NCBI GenBank assembly: GCA_964547295.1
Contig: CAZJMH010000010.1
Location: 1-20,292, forward strand
Reading direction: 5' to 3'
Length of the DNA: 20,292 nt
From: CAYSLZ01 sp964547295
Lineage (GTDB): Bacteria > Patescibacteriota > Microgenomatia > UBA12405 > JAHJSD01
Position 1 is the stretch's first letter, and each line of letters starts with the position of its first letter. This document shows, piece by piece, positions 1-6,971 of the stretch. A program made the position numbers and the translations under genes. The notes under the pieces are model-generated. The model saw nothing but the letters and a program-made list of their open reading frames with translations. It was not told where the DNA came from and did no database searches.

Positions 1-1293
1 TGTGGGACTGACGGTTGTCAACCTGATGAAAGATATTGGTGGTATTATTGTTATTGGTCCGATAACGGCGAACAGTGTGATTTTTATGAAGGTTGTAAAT
101 ATGATCCAGATTGTGTAGATGATACACCAACTCCAACGCCGACGCCTGGGGCTACAAATACGCCGACGCCGACCAATACGCCGACAAATACACCAACGCC
201 AACACCGACTCCGATCCCGGTAATTGAAGGAAAAGTTTATGACATAACTGACCAATACCCGATGGCAACTTGTAATGATTTTGATGCCGGCAGTGTTGTT
301 GACGGCGCTGAAGTTTATTTAGATAGCCTAACTGATACCACAAATCTTCAGGGAGATTATAGTATTGAAGTTGAATGTAATCAGTCTTACCTTTTTTCAG
401 CTTTGCACCCTGATTACAGCACAGTATTACATGAAATGGACGGCAGTTGCAGCTCGGACGCAACAGGGACAATATCAGTTAATTGTTCTGGAGTATGGCA
501 AAGGGTTTTAAATTTTGGAATGACAAACGTACTTAAACCGTGGTATCAAATTGTCGGCGGCGATTTAACTTTATTCAGTGGTTCAGTAGTTAATTCTATA
601 CCAATAACTTGTTACAATGATTATACCGGCAGTCAAGATGAGGGCTGTTTGCCGTTTATTAATGTAAATAAGTTTAGGTCAACTGACGCTTCCTTATTTT
701 CAGAAAATGCGGTTGTTGGTGCCAGCAGTGGTATAAATCCTGGTGATGGTGAAGTCGGCAACCCCAATAATTGGCGGGTAGTAGATAATCAATTAACTTG
801 GCCCGGAGATTTGAATTATAATTACTTTTATCAACTTTGGTATAATGAACCAAGTGCTGAAGTAGTTGGTAGCGGAAATATATCGTCTATTTTGGGCGGT
901 TGTTCAATAGCAAGCGGTCAGACTGCAATTAAACTAGTTGACGGCGATTTAACTATTGATTGTGATTTAACCGTCAGCGAAGGAGGGCTTTTAATCATTG
1001 TCAGTTCAGGAAATATAATAATTAATGGAGACGTAACCCAAGTTGAAGGAGTCTTTTTAGCTGATAAGAATATTTTGATTAACAATCCGGCCAGTGGTGA
1101 TGGTGACCAAATTACTTTAGAAGGAAGTTATGCTACCGGTGGCCAATTAATAATCAGCCGAGATTTAGGCGGCGGCAGTATGTCGAATAATTTTTATCCG
1201 GCATCAATATTTAGGTATCGTCAGGATTTTGCTGTGCAAGCAATATTAAGTAATATTAATTTAGGAGAAGGAATTCTATGGGAAGAACCGTAA
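1..1293 (+). CDS. Surface protein with Thr/Pro-rich linker, next to pilus genes (5' end missing)
   Basis: The frame is open from base 1 to a TAA at 1291-1293, so 430 codons are visible and the true start lies before the window; the ATG at 262 is only internal. The first 40 residues are Cys- and aromatic-rich. Residues about 42-75 are a low-complexity Thr/Pro linker with TPTPTP and NTPTPT units, typical of extracellular stalks. After it comes a short beta-rich segment (IEGKVYD...LQGDYSIEVE) resembling carboxypeptidase-regulatory/Cna-B-like folds, then a long Gly/Asn/Ser-rich beta-type region (GDLTIDCDLTVSEGG, IIINGDV) that could form a beta-helix. The 16-bp overlap with a PilX-like pilin gene and pilMNO downstream suggest a pilus-tip or pilus-associated surface protein. 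I see no catalytic motif. Real coding is near certain; function is inferred from context. Confidence 0.8.
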   Translation, partial: CGTDGCQPDERYWWYYCYWSDNGEQCDFYEGCKYDPDCVDDTPTPTPTPGATNTPTPTNTPTNTPTPTPTPIPVIEGKVYDITDQYPMATCNDFDAGSVVDGAEVYLDSLTDTTNLQGDYSIEVECNQSYLFSALHPDYSTVLHEMDGSCSSDATGTISVNCSGVWQRVLNFGMTNVLKPWYQIVGGDLTLFSGSVVNSIPITCYNDYTGSQDEGCLPFINVNKFRSTDASLFSENAVVGASSGINPGDGEVGNPNNWRVVDNQLTWPGDLNYNYFYQLWYNEPSAEVVGSGNISSILGGCSIASGQTAIKLVDGDLTIDCDLTVSEGGLLIIVSSGNIIINGDVTQVEGVFLADKNILINNPASGDGDQITLEGSYATGGQLIISRDLGGGSMSNNFYPASIFRYRQDFAVQAILSNINLGEGILWEEP

Positions 1294-2099
1294 ATCAAGC
1301 CGGTCAGGTAGCGTTAATAATTTTAACGGTGATGGCGATTGCCTTGACTTTAGGATTATCATTGTCACAGCGGGTAATAACTGATCTAGAAATTACACAG
1401 GAGGAGGAAAAATCAGCTCAGGCATTTTCAGCGGCAGAGGGTGGTATAGAAGAAGCCTTAAGAATTTTAGACCAAGGTGGTGACATTGGAACCGAGCTGG
1501 ATTCAACTCAAATCGCCCAAGATTTAGATGTAAACAGTCTTCAGGTAGAATCAACCGCAGTTGGCGGCGATGTTGAATTTAATTATCCCCTAACCGTTAA
1601 GCCGGGAAACTCAGCGTTTGTTTGGCTTCGTGAACATGATGCAGATGGCAATATTGATCTTACTCAGGGTTACAATGGTGCTAGTATTGATATCTGTTGG
1701 CAAGACGGTGCTGCTGTCGAAACAATTTATTTTTATGATGATGGCAGTTATAATATTTCCAGATTTGCCTATAACTCTAATTCTACTTCGACGATAAGCA
1801 ATGGTTTTTCTAATAGTTTTAGCAGTGGTTGCGCTAATCTAGACACTTCTGCAACTATTAGTTTAGGCGGAACACCTTTGTTTTTAATAATCAGACCGTT
1901 TTACGCTGAAACAGAAATTGGTGTGCTTGGGACCGAGGCTCTTCCGATTCAGGGGAATGAGGTAACCTCAACTGCAGATGTAAAAAGAAGTGAAGATGAA
2001 GTTGTCAGTCGTCGTATTAAGGCGTATCAAAGTTGGGAAATTCCTCCTGAATTCTTTTTTCACTCTATTTTTGCAAATACTGGCGTAACAACTCAGTAA
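1278..2099 (+). CDS. PilX-like type IV pilin-related protein
   Basis: 273 residues. The ATG at 1278 is preceded by a strong Shine-Dalgarno run (AGGAGAAGG, 1263-1271) lying inside the previous gene, which it overlaps by 16 bp. A short polar N-terminus is followed by one hydrophobic helix at residues about 9-30 (GQVALIILTVMAIALTLGLS). Next comes an amphipathic stretch with QEEEKSAQAFSAAEGGIEEAL, the pattern of the PilX N-terminal domain, in which the membrane helix packs into the pilus fibre. The remainder is beta-rich with three Cys. No classical GFTLIE prepilin site is present, which is usual for PilX-type proteins. It probably acts as a minor pilin or assembly factor with the upstream surface protein and PilMNO. 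Family assignment is good; the precise role is inferred. Confidence 0.75.
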   Translation: MGRTVNQAGQVALIILTVMAIALTLGLSLSQRVITDLEITQEEEKSAQAFSAAEGGIEEALRILDQGGDIGTELDSTQIAQDLDVNSLQVESTAVGGDVEFNYPLTVKPGNSAFVWLREHDADGNIDLTQGYNGASIDICWQDGAAVETIYFYDDGSYNISRFAYNSNSTSTISNGFSNSFSSGCANLDTSATISLGGTPLFLIIRPFYAETEIGVLGTEALPIQGNEVTSTADVKRSEDEVVSRRIKAYQSWEIPPEFFFHSIFANTGVTTQ

Positions 2100-2122
2100 T
2101 CACTCTTTTCTACTTAGTAAAA

Positions 2123-2151
2123 TTGCTTGCGGTCTGATTATTTTTTATGCT
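2123..2151 (+). promoter_or_regulatory. Candidate promoter for pilMNO
   Basis: TTGCTT (2123-2128), a 17-bp spacer and TATGCT (2146-2151) lie in the short gap after the pilin gene. Transcription would begin near 2158-2160, at the likely pilM ATG, giving a leaderless or nearly leaderless message. Both boxes are imperfect, so this is a moderate call. Confidence 0.4.
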
Positions 2152-2159
2152 ATTATGAA

Positions 2160-3173
2160 ATGGAGATGGATTTTTTTGGAATTAATATTGGCGTAACTTC
2201 CGCCCGACTAGTTCAGTTAGAAAAAAATAAAAAAGGGCTGAACTTGGTTCACGTTGGTTCAATTGATTTACCCCAAAATGGTATACAGGCTGATACAAAA
2301 AAACAATTAGAGAGTGTGGCCGGCTTGGTGAAAAAATTAATCAGTGATGTCGGCACAAATTCTAAAAATGTGGTTTTTTCTCTGCCTGAAGAAAAAGTTA
2401 CTACCCGGCTTAAATGGTTGCCGCCAATGAAAGAAAAAGAAATATCATCCGCACTTAAATATGAAGCAGAAACTTTTATTCCCCACCCTTTAAATAAAGT
2501 TCAATTGGATTATCAGGTTTTAGATGAAGATGATGAAGGAAGATTAATGGTTTTTATAGTTGGAATTCTAGGAAAAGAAATTGAAAAGTATATGAAAATT
2601 GCTGAATTATTAGGATTAGATATTTTAGCTTTAGAGCCAGAATCAGTTTCCTTAAACCGGGTTTTGTCGGTTGAAAACTTATCAAAAATTATTGTTGATA
2701 TCAAACATAATTATACTAGTCTGGTGACAACTGAAAATCAGCAGATTTTTTTGACTCGGACTGTTCCTATTGGTATAAAATCCTTTTCTCGGGCATTAAA
2801 AATAAATTTAGGTCTTAAGGATAAGGAAGCAGAAGCTTATCGTCGGACTTACGGTTTAAAAGGTGATGAGCTGGAAGGCAAAGTTAAGGAGGCAATGCTG
2901 CCGATAGTCGAAAAACTAATTCGAGAAATAAAGCAATCAGCTCTTTCGTTTCAAAAAGACTGGGATAAAAATGTTGATTTAATAAGTTTATCAGGAACTG
3001 GTGGTAATACGCCAAGATTAACTGAAATTATTGCCAGAAGTTTAGGGGTTGAAGTTCAAGTAGCCGATCCTTTTAATAAGATTAACCTTTCTGAAACTTT
3101 AAAAGCAAAGTTAAAACAAAAAGCAGCTCGTTATTCTATTGCTTGTGGTTTAGCTGCAAGAGACCTAATATGA
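2160..3173 (+). CDS. pilM: Type IV pilus assembly protein PilM (actin-like ATPase)
   Basis: Cytoplasmic ATPase of the ASKHA/FtsA type that docks on the N-terminus of PilN and links the pilus motor to the PilN/PilO inner-membrane complex. Visible motifs: an N-terminal phosphate-1 loop (FFGINIGVTSARLVQL), the segment PPMKEKEISSALKYEAETFIP typical of PilM, a phosphate-2 region (IIVDIKHNYTSLV), and a C-terminal adenosine motif (LISLSGTGGNTPRLTEII). I choose the ATG at 2160 (337 residues); the ATG at 2166 is equally possible. An in-frame TTG at 2127 would add 11 residues that do not match the family and would overlap the candidate promoter. It ends in TGA overlapping the pilN ATG (ATGA), so translation is coupled. 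Confidence 0.92.
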   Translation: MEMDFFGINIGVTSARLVQLEKNKKGLNLVHVGSIDLPQNGIQADTKKQLESVAGLVKKLISDVGTNSKNVVFSLPEEKVTTRLKWLPPMKEKEISSALKYEAETFIPHPLNKVQLDYQVLDEDDEGRLMVFIVGILGKEIEKYMKIAELLGLDILALEPESVSLNRVLSVENLSKIIVDIKHNYTSLVTTENQQIFLTRTVPIGIKSFSRALKINLGLKDKEAEAYRRTYGLKGDELEGKVKEAMLPIVEKLIREIKQSALSFQKDWDKNVDLISLSGTGGNTPRLTEIIARSLGVEVQVADPFNKINLSETLKAKLKQKAARYSIACGLAARDLI

Positions 3174-3706
3174 AAAAAGCAGACGCAATAAACTTGTTGC
3201 CGGAAATATCTAAATTTAAGGCTTCGCGTCAATTGTTAATAAAAAAACTAAACAAATACGCAATTTTCATGGTTAGCTTTTTGATTATCGTTGTTATTGT
3301 AATTTTTGGTTATCAATTTTATTTAAGAAGATCGAAAAATAGATTAGTTAAAAGTAAACAAAGTTTAAATCAAAGTATTGAACAATTCAGTTATCATTTA
3401 GAGCTTCAGCAGCGGTTGCGTTTTCGGCTAAAGATGGTAAGTGAATTATTAGATTCGAGAATAGATAACTCGGATGAGTTGAATAATTTAGCATCTTTTC
3501 TGCCTGCAGATGTTAGGTCTGAGGGTATTAAGATTAGTTCGAGGACAACAGAATTTAAAGGTGAAGTTGATAATCTTGTTCAAGTTAGAGAGCTAGAGGA
3601 TAAAATTGGTTTAGCTAGAAAAGACGGCAATTATAAAGATATAAATTTGGATTTTCTTTCCAAAGAAATTACTGGTTGGAGTTTTCAGCTGATATTAAGA
3701 AAATGA
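3170..3706 (+). CDS. pilN: Type IV pilus inner-membrane protein PilN
   Basis: 178 residues from the ATG at 3170, which overlaps the pilM stop by 4 bp. The N-terminal cytoplasmic stretch MKKADAINLLP carries the INLLP motif that inserts into PilM. One transmembrane helix (residues about 28-50, IFMVSFLIIVVIVIFGYQFYL) is followed by a coiled-coil and a small periplasm-side alpha/beta domain. An upstream start at 3143 would lie within pilM and place residues before the conserved motif, so it is rejected. The protein pairs with PilO as the alignment complex of the pilus machine. It ends in TGA overlapping the pilO ATG. Confidence 0.9.
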   Translation: MKKADAINLLPEISKFKASRQLLIKKLNKYAIFMVSFLIIVVIVIFGYQFYLRRSKNRLVKSKQSLNQSIEQFSYHLELQQRLRFRLKMVSELLDSRIDNSDELNNLASFLPADVRSEGIKISSRTTEFKGEVDNLVQVRELEDKIGLARKDGNYKDINLDFLSKEITGWSFQLILRK

Positions 3707-4410
3707 ACTTACAAAAAGAAGTTTTGATACCTGGTTTAGTCATTTTCAGTGGGCTAGTTTTATTAATTGTTATTGGTTATACGCAAGTAAAAGTAATTAA
3801 GGAGATGAGAGCTTCTGTTGACCAATTAGAAAAAGATGAGCAGGATTTAAGAGAAAGATATTTAATGCTGTCTTCTTTGGATGAAAGAAACCTTGAGCAG
3901 CAATCAGCACTGGCTGAATTAGCGGTTCCAAGTGAAAAAAATATTCCTTTTATCCTTCAGGCTTTTAGAAACGCAGTAGAAGAAAGCAGTTTTTTAATTA
4001 AAGAGTTTAAATTTTCGCCAGGTGAAATAAGCAAAGAAGAAGTTACACTTGATTCCGGCGAAGTAATCGAGGAATTGCCTTTAGAGATTAATTTAGTTGG
4101 GCCGTCAGAAAATTTAAACCAATTAATAGATGAGCTAGAAAACACTGTTCCCATATTTGAAATCAGGGATATTGACTTTAAGGTTGAAGAAAAACAGCCT
4201 GATAAGGCCAGCTTAAAAGTAAAGTTATTAACTTTCTATTCTCCACCTCTGGTAGAGGCGGATATTGACATGGTGCGATTAGAACATTTAGTTTTAACTG
4301 AAGATCAAACTGGTTTACTTGAAGAGTTAAAGACTTATTCCCGTCCGGAATTAGTAAGAAGACCGATAAGAGACCTGGAAAGAAAAAGCGACAACCCGTT
4401 CGTATTTTAA
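3703..4410 (+). CDS. pilO: Type IV pilus inner-membrane protein PilO
   Basis: 235 residues from the ATG at 3703, overlapping the pilN stop by 4 bp; the longer frame from 3676 lies inside pilN. The topology is that of PilO: a very short cytoplasmic end, one membrane helix (residues about 7-27, LIPGLVIFSGLVLLIVIGYTQ), a coiled-coil (IKEMRASVDQLEKDEQDL), then a ferredoxin-like domain (VPSEKNIPFILQAFRNAVEES ... PLEINLVGPSENLNQLIDELEN). Sequence conservation in this family is low, so position after pilM-pilN is important support. A charged tail of about 50 residues follows the domain. The stop overlaps that of the convergent khpA by 3 bp. Confidence 0.85.
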   Translation: MNLQKEVLIPGLVIFSGLVLLIVIGYTQVKVIKEMRASVDQLEKDEQDLRERYLMLSSLDERNLEQQSALAELAVPSEKNIPFILQAFRNAVEESSFLIKEFKFSPGEISKEEVTLDSGEVIEELPLEINLVGPSENLNQLIDELENTVPIFEIRDIDFKVEEKQPDKASLKVKLLTFYSPPLVEADIDMVRLEHLVLTEDQTGLLEELKTYSRPELVRRPIRDLERKSDNPFVF

Positions 4411-4631
4411 GCTTCTTTTATCTCTAAACTAAAATTTTCCCCTTTACTTTTCAGTGAAAGAAGTGTTTTTATTGCTCTGATTGTTTTTCCGCCGGAACCG
4501 ATAACAACTCCAACATCATCTTTAGAAACTTGAACAATAAAACAATTTTCTTCTCCGTTTTGACTGGTAATCTTCACACTTTCTGGTTCTGAAACAATAC
4601 TTGTAATTAAATATTCTAATAAGTCTTTCAT
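4407..4631 (-). CDS. khpA: KH-domain RNA-binding protein KhpA
   Basis: 74 residues forming a single KH domain. The GxxG loop that grips single-stranded RNA is GSGG at residues 45-48, within VVIGSGGKTIRAI. Length and the position directly after rpsP match the KhpA/YlqC family, which in other bacteria pairs with KhpB to bind RNA and influence cell division and ribosome-related processes. The start ATG overlaps the rpsP stop by 4 bp, so the two are translationally coupled. It is the last gene of the rpmF-nusB-rnc-rpsP-khpA run and converges on pilO. Confidence 0.9.
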   Translation of the reverse strand: MKDLLEYLITSIVSEPESVKITSQNGEENCFIVQVSKDDVGVVIGSGGKTIRAIKTLLSLKSKGENFSLEIKEA

Positions 4632-4864
4632 AATTTAATTTTTTTATCCTCTAAAACCTTTTTTGTTCCTTCAGTCAGCTGCGCCCCTTTGCTTAGCCAA
4701 TCCTTAAGTTTTTTCTTATCAACCTTGAAATCCGTTGTCTGGGGGTTCCAATAACCAAGGTAATCAATATATTTGCCGTCCCTTTTCGATCGGGCTTCGG
4801 CAACAATAATTCTAAACGTTCTCTGGTTTCTTTTTCCACGCATGGAAAGTTTTATTTTCAACAT
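4628..4864 (-). CDS. rpsP: Ribosomal protein bS16
   Basis: 78 residues, the normal length for bS16, a 30S protein important for small-subunit assembly. The N-terminus MLKIKLSMRGKRNQRTFRIIVAEARSKRDGKYIDYLGYWNP is unmistakable (RxGxKxxxxYRIVVAD...GxxIExlGxYNP in the family). It sits 4 bp after the rnc stop and overlaps khpA by 4 bp. No clear Shine-Dalgarno sequence precedes it, which fits coupling to rnc. Confidence 0.97.
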   Translation of the reverse strand: MLKIKLSMRGKRNQRTFRIIVAEARSKRDGKYIDYLGYWNPQTTDFKVDKKKLKDWLSKGAQLTEGTKKVLEDKKIKL

Positions 4865-4868
4865 CGGT

Positions 4869-5579
4869 TTAAATTTTACCTGTTTTTGTTAATTTCGTCA
4901 ATGCTGATTGAGCGGCTGATTCTTCAGCTAACCGTTTTGATTTCCCTTTACCGACAGCTATTTTGCGGTCATCAAAAAATACTCCGGCAGTAAATGTTTT
5001 ATTGTGGTCGGGCCCGGTCTGGTTAAGCACTTCATATGTCGGGGTAATTTTCAATTTGTCCTGGACCATTTCTTGAAGGAGTGTTTTGGCGTCTTTGATA
5101 TCCCCTTCTCTACCTAAGCGCATTAATTTATCTTCCAGCTTTTGTTTTAAAAAATCACTTGTCTTTTTCCATCCCTGGTCAAGGTAAATTGCGCCAATAA
5201 CAGCTTCGTAAGTATTAGCCAGCAGAGAAGGATTACTTCGGCCGCCGGTTTTCTCCTCGCCTTTTGACAAAAACAAATAACCGCCCAGGCCGATTTTTCT
5301 AGCCTCTTCTGCCAAACTGACAGTGCAGACAACCGCCGCCCGGATATTGGTTAAAATTCCCTCTGGAAGATTTGGAAAATTATCAAACAACTCTTTTGTT
5401 GTCCAGAGTTCTAAAACAGCGTCGCCAAGAAATTCCAATCGCTCATTTGAATTTAAATCTTTTTTTCCGCTTTCGTTTAAATAAGACCGGTGTATTAATG
5501 CCTGTTTTAACAAGCCTTGATCAGTAAAACTTATTTTCAAAATTTTCTCTAATTTTTTTAAATTTTTTTGACTATTCAC
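4869..5579 (-). CDS. rnc: Ribonuclease III
   Basis: 236 residues. This is an endonuclease that cuts double-stranded RNA, mainly for rRNA maturation. The catalytic domain carries the signature NERLEFLGD (residues 45-53, metal ligands E and D) and the second acidic site ANTYEAVIGAIYLD (E125). A dsRNA-binding domain occupies about residues 160-233 (DAKTLLQEMVQ ... GVFFDDRKIAVGKGKSKRLAEESAAQSAL). The start is GTG (5577-5579); an in-frame TGA lies two codons upstream, so no earlier start exists. That GTG is part of a heptamer repeat array (5571-5605), so the repeat provides the initiation codon. The length is family-typical. Confidence 0.96.
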   Translation of the reverse strand: MNSQKNLKKLEKILKISFTDQGLLKQALIHRSYLNESGKKDLNSNERLEFLGDAVLELWTTKELFDNFPNLPEGILTNIRAAVVCTVSLAEEARKIGLGGYLFLSKGEEKTGGRSNPSLLANTYEAVIGAIYLDQGWKKTSDFLKQKLEDKLMRLGREGDIKDAKTLLQEMVQDKLKITPTYEVLNQTGPDHNKTFTAGVFFDDRKIAVGKGKSKRLAEESAAQSALTKLTKTGKI

Positions 5580-5605
5580 TATTCACTGTTAACTGTTAAC
5601 TATTA
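5571..5605. repeat. Heptamer tandem repeat, five units
   Basis: Five exact 7-bp units read ACTATTC, ACTATTC, ACTGTTA, ACTGTTA, ACTATTA, consensus ACTRTTM. The array lies between nusB and rnc and runs into the first codons of rnc, contributing its GTG start. Such period-7 arrays in an otherwise ordinary gap suggest slippage expansion or a dispersed repeat. Confidence 0.85.
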
Positions 5606-5618
5606 TCTAGGATTTATC

Positions 5619-5632
5619 ATTAAGCATTTAGC
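5619..5632. repeat. Two heptamer units at the nusB 3' end
   Basis: ATTAAGC followed by ATTTAGC. These match the consensus of the 6004-6038 array on the far side of nusB and encode the final codons of nusB on the minus strand. Short, so recorded mainly because of the related array. Confidence 0.5.
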
Positions 5633-5988
5633 CGATTATATACATCTCCCAAAACCCCATTGACAAACCCAGGCGAATTTTCGCCGCCAAATTCTTTTGC
5701 TAGTTCTACTGCTTCGTTGATAGCCACCTTTGCCGGAACTTTTCGGTCGTATTTTAATTCATAAATCGCTAGCCGGAGGATGGAAAGGTCAATTTTATTT
5801 ATTTTTTTAATCGGCCATTTAGGAGCAGATTGGCTTATTTCTTTATCAATATTTTCAGTTTCAGTCAAGATTTTTTTTGTTTTTGAAGACAGCTCTTGGT
5901 GGGGATGAAAACTCCAGCCAAAGAGTTCTTTAACTATTTGTTGTCTCTTTTTATGTCTTGGATCCTTTTTGCTTTTTTGTTTTACCAT
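5620..5988 (-). CDS. nusB: Transcription antitermination factor NusB
   Basis: 122 residues from the ATG at 5986-5988. NusB is an all-helical protein that, with ribosomal protein S10, binds boxA RNA and supports rRNA antitermination. Matching segments are RHKKRQQIVKELFGWSF at the N-terminus, WPIKKINKIDLSILRLAIYEL in the middle, and the diagnostic KVPAKVAINEAVELAKEFGGENSPGFVNGVLG near the end. A longer frame reaches 6033 but its extra 15 residues (MLKAKCQKLKVRK...) are encoded by a heptamer repeat, so I prefer the shorter form. The gene still overlaps the rpmF tail by 38 bp. Its last residues (LNA) are encoded by two more repeat units (5619-5632). Confidence 0.93.
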   Translation of the reverse strand: MVKQKSKKDPRHKKRQQIVKELFGWSFHPHQELSSKTKKILTETENIDKEISQSAPKWPIKKINKIDLSILRLAIYELKYDRKVPAKVAINEAVELAKEFGGENSPGFVNGVLGDVYNRLNA

Positions 5989-6193
5989 GTTTCTTTTTCT
6001 TACTTTTAGCTTTTGGCATTTGGCCTTCAGCATTTAGCTCTTTACCATATTTTCCGCAGCTTGGGCAGGCATAGTGTGGTCTTTTCAGCGCGCCACAATG
6101 CGGACATTCGCTAGTTTCCGGTAATTTAACTTGGTGTTGACTTCGCCTTCTTCCCTGCCTTTGTCTTGAAGGACGATATTTAGGAACTGCCAT
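5951..6193 (-). CDS. rpmF: Ribosomal protein bL32 with extended basic tail
   Basis: 80 residues. The 50S protein bL32 is recognised by MAVPKYRPSRQRQGRRRSQH and a zinc ribbon with CPHC (C30, C33) and CPSC (C43, C46). Family members usually end just past the second CxxC, near residue 57-60. Here a Lys-rich tail (about residues 53-80) continues; its first part (LNAEGQMPKAKS) is encoded by a heptamer repeat array and the rest overlaps the 5' end of nusB. First gene of the rpmF-nusB-rnc-rpsP-khpA run. A purine-rich stretch (GGGGAGGGGAGG) lies upstream but about 18 nt from the ATG, which is farther than a normal Shine-Dalgarno spacing. Confidence 0.93.
   Translation of the reverse strand: MAVPKYRPSRQRQGRRRSQHQVKLPETSECPHCGALKRPHYACPSCGKYGKELNAEGQMPKAKSKKKKHGKTKKQKGSKT
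6004..6038. repeat. Heptamer tandem repeat, five units, inside rpmF
   Basis: Units TTTTAGC, TTTTGGC, ATTTGGC, CTTCAGC, ATTTAGC, consensus WTTTRGC. On the minus strand it is read in the rpmF frame and also opens the alternative upstream frame of nusB. Because the period is 7, each array is read through all three frames. Confidence 0.85.
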
Positions 6194-6230
6194 AACTATT
6201 TATTTTACTGCCTCCCCTCCCCTTTTGCAA

Positions 6231-6236
6231 ATTATA
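6231..6236 (-). promoter_or_regulatory. Possible -10 box for the rpmF operon
   Basis: TATAAT on the minus strand, directly abutting the left end of the RAYT element, with the rpmF ATG about 37 bp downstream. The expected -35 position falls inside the element and has no good match, so the insertion may have replaced the original -35 region. Confidence 0.3.
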
Positions 6237-6267
6237 TACACCTCCGAGGTGTATTACTATTGACACC
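6237..6267 (+). repeat. Left REP-like end of the RAYT element
   Basis: Palindrome TACACCTCCGAGGTGTA (6237-6253), then TTACTATT, then GACACC. The palindrome folds into a 7-bp hairpin with a 3-nt loop on either strand. Confidence 0.85.
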
Positions 6268-6289
6268 TCGGTTATAATTATTATTAGTA

Positions 6290-6964
6290 ATGGCTTTAAG
6301 AAAGATTATTTTTGTCAACGGAGAAGTATATCACCTTTTAAACAGAAGTTTATACCGCCAGCCAATTTTTACTAAAAAACGTGAAGCCGCAAGAGCACTA
6401 GACTTAATAAGCTATTATTCATTTTTGAACCGCCCAACCCGGTTCTCCAAATACCTGCTGCTATCCGACCACCAGCGGCAGCAAATAATGGAAGAGCTTA
6501 TTGAAGAAAACAAAAAGAGAGTTAGACTTATCTGTTTTTGTTTAATGCCGAATCACTTTCATTTACTAATAAGGCAGGAAAGTGATAACGGAATAAGCCG
6601 ATTTATGAGTGATTTTCAAAATAGCTTTGTTAGATATTACAATACAAAAAACGAAAAAAAGGGTCCACTTTTTGAAAGTCAATTTAAAGCGGTTAGAATT
6701 TTAAGTGAGGGCCAGCTTTTTCATGTCAGCCGATACATTCACCTTAATCCATATTCGGGTTATCTAGTAAAAAATATTAACGATTTGGAAAGTTATCAGT
6801 GGTCGTCATTCAGAGAATACTTAGGTTTGGCATCTAAAAATATATGCTATAAAGATTTAATTTTGTCTGCTTTTTCTTGCCCGGATGATTATAAGAAATT
6901 TGTCTTCGACCGAGCAGATTACCAACGGGAGCTAGAACAAATAAAGCATTTAATTTTGGAGTAA
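6290..6964 (+). CDS. REP-associated tyrosine transposase (Y1 HUH family, RAYT)
   Basis: 224 residues. The Y1/IS200-like fold is marked by VNGEVYHLLNRSLYRQPIF near the N-terminus, the HUH metal site HFH at residues 89-91 (MPNHFHLLI), the candidate nucleophilic tyrosine Y116 or Y117 (FVRYYNTKNEKKGPLFE), and RYIHLNPYSGYL. The family cuts single-stranded DNA at REP hairpins through a 5'-phosphotyrosine link. The gene is intact and flanked by two inverted REP-like hairpins, so it may be active on its own ends. A TATAAT at 6273-6278 lies 11 bp before the ATG and no Shine-Dalgarno sequence is seen, so the mRNA would have almost no leader. RAYTs are often single-copy domesticated genes; classic IS200/IS605 TnpA is shorter (about 140-150 residues). 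Confidence 0.93.
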   Translation: MALRKIIFVNGEVYHLLNRSLYRQPIFTKKREAARALDLISYYSFLNRPTRFSKYLLLSDHQRQQIMEELIEENKKRVRLICFCLMPNHFHLLIRQESDNGISRFMSDFQNSFVRYYNTKNEKKGPLFESQFKAVRILSEGQLFHVSRYIHLNPYSGYLVKNINDLESYQWSSFREYLGLASKNICYKDLILSAFSCPDDYKKFVFDRADYQRELEQIKHLILE

Positions 6965-6971
6965 TTACTTA

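Noticed and set aside
130..215. Near-periodic ACNCCNACN DNA at the window start considered as a DNA-level repeat element
   Set aside because: It is in frame and explained by a Thr/Pro-rich protein linker; synonymous variation between units fits protein-level selection.
2127..2159. TTG start extending PilM by 11 residues
   Set aside because: The extra residues do not match PilM, which starts close to FFGINIG, and they coincide with a plausible promoter.
5989..6033. Upstream ATG adding 15 residues to NusB
   Set aside because: The extension is heptamer-repeat sequence and lies deeper inside rpmF; the ATG at 5988 gives a normal NusB N-terminus. It cannot be fully excluded.
5571..6038. Heptamer arrays considered as a CRISPR or phage attachment site
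   Set aside because: The repeats are only 7 bp, contiguous and without spacers, and no cas genes or integrase are nearby.
6194..6236. Displaced 3' end of recG on the far side of the RAYT element
   Set aside because: Joining the flanks gives GTA then TAA, and no other frame there resembles a RecG tail.
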